13,144 nt of DNA, from positions 1 through 13,144 of the forward strand of contig CAKZXL010000006.1 in assembly GCA_937883885.1 (NCBI GenBank). Direction: 5' to 3'. Under the pieces are notes generated by a model that searched no databases, had not been told where the DNA came from, and saw nothing but the letters and a program-made list of their open reading frames with translations. The translations under genes and the position numbers were made by a program. Positions 7,279-13,144 of the stretch are shown piece after piece. This DNA comes from an uncultured Aquincola sp. (GTDB taxonomy: Bacteria > Pseudomonadota > Gammaproteobacteria > Burkholderiales > Burkholderiaceae). How positions within the stretch are numbered: position 1 is the first letter of the stretch; every line of letters starts with the position of its first letter.

Positions 7279-8648
7279 AGCGGTTCTGCCCGGACCCCGT
7301 CGAGCAAAGTCGCCACCTCCTCGAGGCCCGCGACGTATACGTCCATGTAGGCCCGCAAGTCGGCCGGATGATCGGACAGTGGCCCGGGGCGATGAATGTC
7401 GAAGCGCGAGCGCTCCGGTTTGTTTCGTAGCCTCGAGACGGCGAGTTGGAACGAACGAATATCCTTGCCTTCCGCCCGGTCGGTGTTGACGACGTGCGAG
7501 CGCAGATCCTCCAGGTAGTACGGGGTCTCATCGTCGATGCCCCCTGCGAGCAGCGAAGCCCGGCGGATGAGGCACGGCACGCAGTAGCCACAGTGCTTCT
7601 GCTGACGTTGCTCCTTCTCCTTGACGAACCGGATTTTGCCGGGCGACGAGCACGACATCGTCTCTTTGGCGTAGGAGGTAAGGAAGTCATGATCGGCGCA
7701 ATCGCGCGCCATCTGCCCCTTGGTCTTGAATCGATACGGGTTCTCCAACCGCGAATTCATGCCCAGCCGCTGGAGCAACTCGTTCATGCGTGCCATATAG
7801 AAGGGGTGCGTGGTTCGGGTGCTGAGCGACCCAAGGCGTAATGGATCGAGCGGCACGTTCAGCGAGATCCACCCGTTCTCGGGGACGTAGATGGTGATGT
7901 CTCCTCCAAGCGCATCGGCAGCCAGCGCGGCGAGCGCAAAGAACATAAAGGACCGACCGCGCAGCGTGTCCTCGACCAACGACTCCTCGACCACGCCCTT
8001 GGGGAAGCCAACCCGGGCCCGGATGTGATGGAACGCGGCCCCAGCGAACCGCGCCTTTAGTCGCTCTGCGCACATCTTTTGGTGCTTGCTCGCCACGCCG
8101 TCCCAGTAGTGGCTAACTAGCAGCGGAGTCGCACCAGCCGCGAACAGGTCCATCGCACCGATAAAGCTGTCCAGGCCGCCGGAGAATAGACACACGCAAT
8201 CTGGATGAGCCGTTCGCAGGTTCTCAGTCGCTGTTGCCAGCCGTTCCCGGGATGACGGGCGCGGGCGGAACCGCAGGGTCCACTTGTCACCGGTGAGAAA
8301 GTCCAAGGTGGATCGCATCAGGGGCGAGAGCTGCTGCCAAAGCGCGGGCTCTGCAACAGGCACGCAGACTTCGATCTCGCGCGTCCACGCATCCTGGGCG
8401 GCAGCCTCGCGCGAAATACGAGTGTCGGCGGCCAACACGGTGGCGGCCAACAGGGCGAGGTCGATCGCGCGCTCGCTGGGCACAAGACCCAGTGCGTCAA
8501 GCTGATCGAGCGCGTTGCCCAGCCCAAAGTCGAGCCGGCCATAGACGTCGACAAAGTCAATTTCGGTGACATGCGCACCGACAAGCGTGGGCTGGACAGC
8601 TTCAGCGTCCGCGGTTCCAAGCCTAGCCACGAGCGTGTGCGGCCTCAT
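7275..8648 (-). CDS. qatC: QatC, QueC-like PP-loop enzyme of the Qat anti-phage system
   Basis: The 457-residue protein has the PP-loop ATP pyrophosphatase motif SGGLDS at residues 156-161. A QueC-type zinc site is formed by C333 and by C353, C356 and C359 in HCGYCVPC. The QueC-like block ENGWISLNVPLDP...STRTTHP is at about 257-282. QueC makes 7-cyano-7-deazaguanine, but this protein has about 150 residues before the PP-loop and is about twice QueC's length, as expected for QatC. There are no other queuosine genes nearby. The ATG at 8648 overlaps the qatB stop codon (ATGA), with a strong GGAGGA about 8 nt upstream inside qatB. Related QueC-like proteins in type IV CBASS have been reported to act on protein N-termini; a similar role on QatB is possible but is inference here. 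Confidence 0.95.
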   Translation of the reverse strand: MRPHTLVARLGTADAEAVQPTLVGAHVTEIDFVDVYGRLDFGLGNALDQLDALGLVPSERAIDLALLAATVLAADTRISREAAAQDAWTREIEVCVPVAEPALWQQLSPLMRSTLDFLTGDKWTLRFRPRPSSRERLATATENLRTAHPDCVCLFSGGLDSFIGAMDLFAAGATPLLVSHYWDGVASKHQKMCAERLKARFAGAAFHHIRARVGFPKGVVEESLVEDTLRGRSFMFFALAALAADALGGDITIYVPENGWISLNVPLDPLRLGSLSTRTTHPFYMARMNELLQRLGMNSRLENPYRFKTKGQMARDCADHDFLTSYAKETMSCSSPGKIRFVKEKEQRQQKHCGYCVPCLIRRASLLAGGIDDETPYYLEDLRSHVVNTDRAEGKDIRSFQLAVSRLRNKPERSRFDIHRPGPLSDHPADLRAYMDVYVAGLEEVATLLDGVRAEPL

Positions 8649-9547
8649 CGCGCATCCTCCCCAGCATCGCTGATCAGCGAGAAGGCAGCCTCGTAGATCT
8701 CATTTGATCGCTGCTCGACGTCGCGGCTGCTTAGGGCCTCAAGCCCTGTCAGCAGCCCGGAGAGATGCACGCGGCAGCAGCTCTCTATGAAATCGTGCAA
8801 CTGCTCGTGAGTGCGCTCGACCGTCGCAACGTCTGGGGATAGTGCGATCCCGTGCGCCCCGATGTCCGCGATCACCCTGCCTTCAATTGAGAGGGCGACA
8901 AAGTCGAGGAAGAACTCGCGCAGTTGCTCTGGGGCCAGTTCCACGAAGGCGGTCGGGGCGTCCCGATCTAGATTTCCGATAGCCTCAAGCATCGCCTGTC
9001 TGGAGATGGCCTCGTCTATGGCGCCACCGGGCGGACATAGAAACTCCAGCATAGCGAGGAACGCCTCTGATGCCGGGCGATTCGCCATGAGCTCCAAGTC
9101 GAGCTGGCGCAGGGTCTCGACTGGACCGATCGCCTGGAAGTCCCGGACGACGCCAAGGAGCCTCGCACCGGAAGCGCGCGACGAGCCCATGCGCTGGGCT
9201 GAGCGCCGCACGCCGGCGCCCCCGCCGCGACCGCCTCCAGCGCCGCGGCTGCCGCCCCCACCACCAACATACGAGGCCAGCGCGGAACCCAGGGAACTCG
9301 AACTTCCAGTCCTCGAGAATCGGGTGAAGGCCGTACGGGCGCCCGCAAAGCCGCCCACGGCTCCTGCCTTGCTGCCACCCGCCGGTGCCTGGCGGCCACC
9401 ATCGCTCGGCCCGCCGACGTCGGGATCGCCTACGCCCACCGAGTCACCGTCACCGTCGCCATCGCTATCGGAACCATCGCCACCGGCGCCAAGGCAGGTG
9501 GGAACGAGGCCGTTAGGCGGGCCGCCATATCCCTTCGACGTGCCCAT
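8645..9547 (-). CDS. qatB: QatB, Gly-rich component specific to the Qat anti-phage system
   Basis: The 300-residue protein opens MGTSKGYGG and has a low-complexity N-terminal third: a Gly-Asp run at about 23-41, then Gly and Ser runs up to about 125. Within it lies the motif RTAFTRFSRTGSSSSLGSALASYV (residues 71-94, given here in pieces: RTAFTRFSR, then LGSALASYV), which I associate with QatB proteins. Residues 126-300 are a helical domain with VVRDFQAIGPVETL and a C-terminal helix pair. No catalytic motif is visible. Met removal would leave Gly2 as the N-terminus. The ATG at 9547 lies 3 nt after the qatA stop codon, with an AAGG-type ribosome binding site inside the qatA end; the stop overlaps the qatC start. 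Identification rests on position, length, the motif and the neighbours. Confidence 0.9.
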   Translation of the reverse strand: MGTSKGYGGPPNGLVPTCLGAGGDGSDSDGDGDGDSVGVGDPDVGGPSDGGRQAPAGGSKAGAVGGFAGARTAFTRFSRTGSSSSLGSALASYVGGGGGSRGAGGGRGGGAGVRRSAQRMGSSRASGARLLGVVRDFQAIGPVETLRQLDLELMANRPASEAFLAMLEFLCPPGGAIDEAISRQAMLEAIGNLDRDAPTAFVELAPEQLREFFLDFVALSIEGRVIADIGAHGIALSPDVATVERTHEQLHDFIESCCRVHLSGLLTGLEALSSRDVEQRSNEIYEAAFSLISDAGEDAR

Positions 9548-9550
9548 GAC

Positions 9551-11518
9551 CTATCCCTTCTTGCCGAGCGATCCCATGGCCAGGACGCCGCGCTTGAGCA
9601 TTGCGTTTCCGTCCTGATTGGCCCATCCGTCGAGAACCGCCTTCGCCTCCATGAGGAGAGCAGGATCCTTCACGATAGAGACCAAGCCCACAGGCCAGAC
9701 GCCTACCTTGGAGACATCCAGTGACTTCGCGAAGTCCAGCACCCGTCGCTGCATCTCAGCCCCACGCTCCGCAAGGACGATGAGCCCTTGCACGCCCTTT
9801 GGCTCAGCCATCAGGTCCTCTGCCTCTAGGACCTGATCGGCTACTGCGCCGAAGACTTCGTCCAGTTCCTGCGGAGACAGTTTGGCCACCTCGGCCACTG
9901 CACCCCTGGCGACCATCTTGCCGCCCATCAGCCGCTCAACCACTGCCTCGAGGTGTGCCGATCCCGAGAACCCGCCGCTGGCGCCTCGCTTGTCACGCGT
10001 GACGAACATGTACGGGCGCAGGTCGACTTCGCCGAGTGCCGGCTCCATCGACGCCCAGCCACGCACCCACTCGTTCTTGGCCCATTCGGCGGCGTCCGTC
10101 ATGAGCGCATCTGTATCGACCTTCGCGCCGTCGACCCTCTTGGCACCAGAGTCACCTTTTGCCTTCGTCGCGCCGCCACCTGCCTCCGGCGCACCGCCCT
10201 GTCCAAGGCTCCGCTCGAGCGCCAGCAGGACCGCCGGTTTGCCTGCTTCCGCCGTGGCTTGCTGGGCCAATTGCTTGTAGAAGTCGGGATAAAAGCGCTC
10301 GGCGAGCATGATCTTGCCGAGTACAGGCAGCTTGATCTCAGCACCGAATCCACGCTCCTCGGCAATGGCCTGCCGCAGCATCATGGTGTTCAGGAACCGC
10401 TTGATCTGGCGAGGGTTCCCGTGCGTACCGTCCGTCAGTATCTTGGCCAGGACAGTGCCGATCGTATGGGCCTGCGAGACCGCGTCTGGAAGTGGTTTTC
10501 CCAGAACCTCTTCGAGTTGCCTGCGGTCCAACGCACGGCTCTCCCACGGACGCTCCATGTCCTTGCGCGCGGCCGCCAGCAACTTTACGAAGCCCTTGTC
10601 ACCGGCAGGAAGGGCCTTTTCCGCAAGCAGCAGCGTGATGTAGACCCTCGTCTCGGCGAGGCCAAGCGCGGGAATGCGGAAAGGAACCTGGATGAGCTTC
10701 TCGAGATAGTTACGCGTGTAGCTCAACGGGCCCGTGCTCGGCGGCAGGTCTGGGAAATGTTCCCTGACCGCGTACTCGATCATGACCTCATCCGCGCCAA
10801 TGACGAACGCGGTGCGCTCGACCATCAGGAATAGACGGATGGCCTCAAACGTTGCGATTGCAGTCTTCGGCAGGCAGCGGTCGAGGTCATCGATGATCAC
10901 GACCAGACGGTCCAGGTCGGCGGCTTCGAGCAGCGCGTTGAACTCCTTGCGGAACTCGTGGATGTGCTCGGGCAGGCGCTCAGTGTCTGCCGGAGCGTCC
11001 TTCAGCAACCCTTGCGCTTCCTCGGCAACCTTCTTCAGGCCTTCGACGGACACATGATCTTCGGGGTGCTTCACAAACTCTGTGACGACCTCAACGACGT
11101 TTTGCAAAAGCCCGGCTGCGGGAACGCCTGTCGCCGCAGTAAATGCGACGCCACCCGCCTTTCTGGCAAGTTTCAGCCAGTCCACACGTCGCAGCACCTT
11201 CTTGGCGGCATCCGCCACCTTTGTCGATGTCGGCCGGGAGCGCCGGAGCTCGTCGACGATCGTCTCGATGACTACAGTCTTCGCGTCTTCGAAGCCCTCG
11301 AAGGTCCATCCGTTGAACCATTGGCAGAGCACGCGGTCGTTGCCCTGGAACGAGGCTTCCGTCATCTTGAGCACACTGGACTTGCCGGCACCCCAATCGC
11401 CGTGTACGCCGATCGTCACCGGCGCCCGGGGCGTCTCGTTGATGAATCGGACGACCGTGCGCGCGATCGCCTCGTAGTGCAGAAGATCAGTAGCCGTCTC
11501 TTGATCGTTCAGGAACAT
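9551..11518 (-). CDS. qatA: QatA, KAP-type P-loop ATPase of the Qat anti-phage system
   Basis: The 655-residue protein is a KAP-family P-loop NTPase. Walker A is GDWGAGKS at residues 40-47, the KAP-typical WFNGW follows at 67-71, and Walker B is LVVIIDDLDRC at 205-215. KAP proteins often carry membrane segments between Walker A and B; here only a weakly hydrophobic Ala/Gly-rich stretch (about 118-145) is seen, so membrane insertion is doubtful. GNPRQIKRFLNTM (in the second half) is another KAP-like sensor-type segment. A charged Gly/Lys linker precedes the C-terminal helical domain. The ATG at 11518 is preceded by a GAGGG about 7 nt away. It is the first gene of the operon, and its promoter must lie in 11519-11879. 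All motifs are intact. Confidence 0.95.
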   Translation of the reverse strand: MFLNDQETATDLLHYEAIARTVVRFINETPRAPVTIGVHGDWGAGKSSVLKMTEASFQGNDRVLCQWFNGWTFEGFEDAKTVVIETIVDELRRSRPTSTKVADAAKKVLRRVDWLKLARKAGGVAFTAATGVPAAGLLQNVVEVVTEFVKHPEDHVSVEGLKKVAEEAQGLLKDAPADTERLPEHIHEFRKEFNALLEAADLDRLVVIIDDLDRCLPKTAIATFEAIRLFLMVERTAFVIGADEVMIEYAVREHFPDLPPSTGPLSYTRNYLEKLIQVPFRIPALGLAETRVYITLLLAEKALPAGDKGFVKLLAAARKDMERPWESRALDRRQLEEVLGKPLPDAVSQAHTIGTVLAKILTDGTHGNPRQIKRFLNTMMLRQAIAEERGFGAEIKLPVLGKIMLAERFYPDFYKQLAQQATAEAGKPAVLLALERSLGQGGAPEAGGGATKAKGDSGAKRVDGAKVDTDALMTDAAEWAKNEWVRGWASMEPALGEVDLRPYMFVTRDKRGASGGFSGSAHLEAVVERLMGGKMVARGAVAEVAKLSPQELDEVFGAVADQVLEAEDLMAEPKGVQGLIVLAERGAEMQRRVLDFAKSLDVSKVGVWPVGLVSIVKDPALLMEAKAVLDGWANQDGNAMLKRGVLAMGSLGKKG

Positions 11519-11879
11519 GATCTACCCTCAACTCCAAATCTGAAGGCCACCCAGACGGCCGACCGCCCCAACGAGTTCAGGGCACTATATCGAGTGCTCA
11601 GACAACCGCTGTGCTCGTTGAATCGATAGTCCACCGGTGCAAGGCAGCCGTTGCAGCGCCACTTCTTGATACGGCGAGTTGGTACCACGGAGCGAGCGGC
11701 CGGTTCACGGCGGGCGATTTTGGAAGGCTGGCTTCTGGTTTGGGGCGTCCAGGGACAGCGGTTCGCTGACTTGAACGCCAGAAGGCGGTCGCTCTTTGAA
11801 GTGCGACACGGCTCCTGACGGCTTCCACCCGCACAGCGCTGTTCCCCGACCTTCCTCGGGCCCTTGGCACAATCGGTGG
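11519..11879. other. Divergent intergenic region between qatA and the helix-turn-helix gene
   Basis: I see no convincing gene in these 361 bp. Toward qatA, the minus strand has a TATAGT at 11588-11583 that could be a -10 box, but no good -35 at 16-18 bp. It sits in an inverted repeat, GCACT at 11582-11586 and AGTGC at 11593-11597 around a 6-bp AT-rich centre, a possible operator or hairpin. Toward the right-hand gene, a small hairpin (CCCGA 11845-11849 with TCGGG 11856-11860) precedes the start, and CACAAT at 11868-11873 is only 7 nt from the ATG. These are weak signals. Confidence 0.35.
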
Positions 11880-12338
11880 ATGCCGAACATTGCATCAGTG
11901 CTTAAGGCCGAGATCGTTCGTCTGGCTCGCAAGGAGTTGCGCAGCGAGATCGATTCGATCAGGAAGGCGCTCGCGGCTGCGCGCGCGGAAAGCGCCGCGT
12001 TGAAGCGCAGGGTCAGCGAACTGGAGCGGTCCGCGCGACAGTCCGCGCGCGCCGCCCCCGCTCGGCCGCCATCGCCACCTGCGGTCGAGGAAGCTGACTG
12101 CGCCGACAAGTTCCGGTTTCGCGCCTCCGGCATGGCCAGCAATCGCAAGCGCCTTGGCTTGTCGGCTGCGGACTTTGGGTTGCTCGTCGGCGCATCCGGA
12201 CAGAGCGTGTACGCCTGGGAGCAGGGCAAGGCACGCCCCAGAGGCAAGAACCTCGCGGCCATCGCTGCCTTGCGCGGAGTCGGCAAGCGCGAGGTGGTGG
12301 AGCGGTTGGCAGCCCTGAAGTCGGGCGGGCCATCGTAG
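11880..12338 (+). CDS. Small coiled-coil and helix-turn-helix DNA-binding protein
   Basis: The ATG at 11880 gives 152 residues opening MPNIASVLKAEIVRLARKEL. An in-frame start at 11796 exists but its added residues look non-coding. Residues 8-55 are heptad-like and charged, suggesting a coiled coil for dimerisation. Residues 56-72 are a Pro/Ala linker. Residues 84-145 form an XRE-like helix-turn-helix (LGLSAADFGLLVGASGQSVYAWEQGKARPRG), with VYAWEQG as the usual recognition-helix region. It is likely a DNA-binding regulator or chromatin-type protein, target unknown. It is divergent from qatA and codirectional with the ParB-like gene 138 bp downstream, so it may regulate either. No standard ribosome binding site is seen (GGTGG directly abuts the ATG). 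Confidence 0.75.
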   Translation: MPNIASVLKAEIVRLARKELRSEIDSIRKALAAARAESAALKRRVSELERSARQSARAAPARPPSPPAVEEADCADKFRFRASGMASNRKRLGLSAADFGLLVGASGQSVYAWEQGKARPRGKNLAAIAALRGVGKREVVERLAALKSGGPS

Positions 12339-12353
12339 GCCTGCCACCGCCCA

Positions 12354-12394
12354 GTCCGGCGTCCTGACCGGACCACCGGCGAGCGCTCCTCGCC
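12354..12394 (+). repeat. Two short hairpins after the helix-turn-helix gene
   Basis: GTCCGG (12354-12359) pairs with CCGGAC (12368-12373) over an 8-base loop, and GGCGAG (12378-12383) pairs with CTCGCC (12389-12394) over a 5-base loop. They lie 16-56 bp after the stop codon and could be a terminator, although no T-run follows. Confidence 0.3.
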
Positions 12395-12430
12395 ACCCTT
12401 GAAGTGCACGGGCTCAATGTGATCCTGACT

Positions 12431-12457
12431 GCATGGTGGGCCGCCGGCCTGCCATGC
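12431..12457 (+). promoter_or_regulatory. Strong leader hairpin upstream of the ParB-like gene
   Basis: GCATGGTGGGCC (12431-12442) pairs with GGCCTGCCATGC (12446-12457): 10 Watson-Crick pairs plus two adjacent G-U pairs, with a 3-base loop. The stem ends 8 nt before the AGGAG at 12466-12470. It is placed to affect translation initiation, mRNA stability or protein binding at the leader. Confidence 0.5.
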
Positions 12458-12476
12458 AACCGATCAGGAGTCCCTC

Positions 12477-13144
12477 ATGAAATTCTCCAAAGCCGAGGTC
12501 GACGCCATCATCGAGGCGTTCCCTCGCACCTTCGTTCCCTTCAACAAGCTGGTGCTGTCCGAGGACCACCAGGCCCGCAGTGCCACGAAGCCCGCGATGT
12601 CGCTGCCGGAACTGGCCGCGTCGATCAAGGACAGTGGCGTGCTGCAGAACCTCGTAGTCGTGCAGGCGGCGCGCGGGCGCTACGAGGTCTGCGCCGGCGG
12701 GCGGCGGCTTGCCGCGCTCACGCTGCTCGTGCAGCAGGGCGACATCGCCGACAACTACCCCGTGCCGGTGCTCCTCGTGCCGGCCGACAAGGCGCTCATC
12801 GCGAGCCTTGCCGAGAACTGCTTCCACGTGCCGATGCACCCGGCCGACGAGTTTGCCGCCTTCGCCCGGCTGCTCGCGCAGGGCAAGTCCGCCGAGGACG
12901 TGGCCGCAGCCTTTGGCGTGACGCCGCTCATCGTCAAGCGGCGCATGAAGCTCGCCACCGTCTCGCCCCAGCTGATGGCCCTGTACCGCGAAGGCGGCAT
13001 CGGCCTGGACTGCCTCATGGTGCTGGCCTCGGTCGACGATCACCAGCGCCAGGAGCAGGCCTGGGCCGGTTTGCCGAGCTGGAACCAGCGCCCGGAGCAT
13101 CTGCGGCAGTTGCTGACCCGAGGCGAGATCGAATCGGACGCCGA
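12477..13144 (+). CDS. ParB/RepB/Spo0J-family partition-like protein, 3' end outside the window
   Basis: The ATG at 12477 has an AGGAG six bases upstream (12466-12470). The frame stays open for 222 codons to the window edge. Residues 20-125 form the ParB N-terminal domain: VLQNLVVVQ, then the box CAGGRRLAAL (72-81) and the box ENCFHVPMHPADEF (113-126). Residues 138-162 are the central helix-turn-helix (SAEDVAAAFGVTPLIVKRRMKLA). Compared with canonical ParB, GERR is GGRR, and the Arg of ENxxR is His117. Such proteins with a MHPADEF box are typical of plasmids and integrated conjugative elements rather than of the chromosomal parABS locus. No parA is visible, but only the left side can be seen. 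The role could be partition or gene regulation of the element. Confidence 0.88.
   Translation, partial: MKFSKAEVDAIIEAFPRTFVPFNKLVLSEDHQARSATKPAMSLPELAASIKDSGVLQNLVVVQAARGRYEVCAGGRRLAALTLLVQQGDIADNYPVPVLLVPADKALIASLAENCFHVPMHPADEFAAFARLLAQGKSAEDVAAAFGVTPLIVKRRMKLATVSPQLMALYREGGIGLDCLMVLASVDDHQRQEQAWAGLPSWNQRPEHLRQLLTRGEIESDA

Noticed and set aside
7275..8648. QueC-like gene taken as queuosine biosynthesis.
   Set aside because: It is about twice QueC length, has an extra N-terminal domain, no queD, queE or queF nearby, and is locked between qatB and qatD.
9436..9490. Six-base repeats encoding the Gly-Asp run in QatB, considered as a phase-variation tract.
   Set aside because: The units are imperfect and multiples of three, so slippage would change length but not frame.
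8811..9617. Pro-rich open frame of 268 codons on the plus strand.
   Set aside because: It is the antisense image of the Gly-rich QatB gene.

Overview
The window is GC-rich, with dense short-spaced genes and gene families common in beta-proteobacteria. Burkholderiales, perhaps Comamonadaceae, is the best guess, but no phylogenetic marker is present. It reads as an accessory region (genomic island or integrated plasmid/conjugative element): an insertion sequence, broken nuclease genes, an anti-phage operon and a ParB-type gene, with no housekeeping metabolism.

Layout, left to right. (1) 2-805 (+) is the 3' part of a gene that enters from the left edge, possibly a clostripain-like (C11) peptidase. 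(2) 921-1757 (-) is a broken YhcG/DUF1016-type PD-(D/E)XK nuclease gene, with an internal stop codon and its 5' end lost at an insertion sequence. (3) 1756-4543 is a complete-looking IS21-family element with istA and istB. Its ends carry arrays of a 22-23-bp repeat, five copies on the left and three on the right, inverted. (4) 4537-6363 (+) is a large CoiA-like nuclease-fold protein starting exactly at the right end of the IS and probably missing its native N-terminus. (5) 11518-6520 (-) is a complete four-gene operon, qatA-qatB-qatC-qatD. (6) 11519-11879 is a non-coding divergent region. (7) 11880-12338 (+) is a small coiled-coil plus helix-turn-helix protein. (8) 12477 to the right edge (+) is a ParB/Spo0J-like gene with a strong hairpin just before its ribosome binding site.

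The central system is QatABCD: a KAP-type P-loop ATPase (QatA), a Gly-rich protein specific to the system (QatB), a QueC-like PP-loop enzyme (QatC) and a TatD-like metal-dependent hydrolase (QatD). Spacings are 3 nt, ATGA overlap and ATGA overlap, so the four genes are almost certainly one translationally coupled unit. Qat is a described anti-phage system, and every catalytic motif I can check here is intact. I did not find a wholly undescribed multi-gene system. The least explained parts are the CoiA-like protein with what looks like a duplicated nuclease module, the IS21-associated deletion, and the structured leader of the ParB-like gene.
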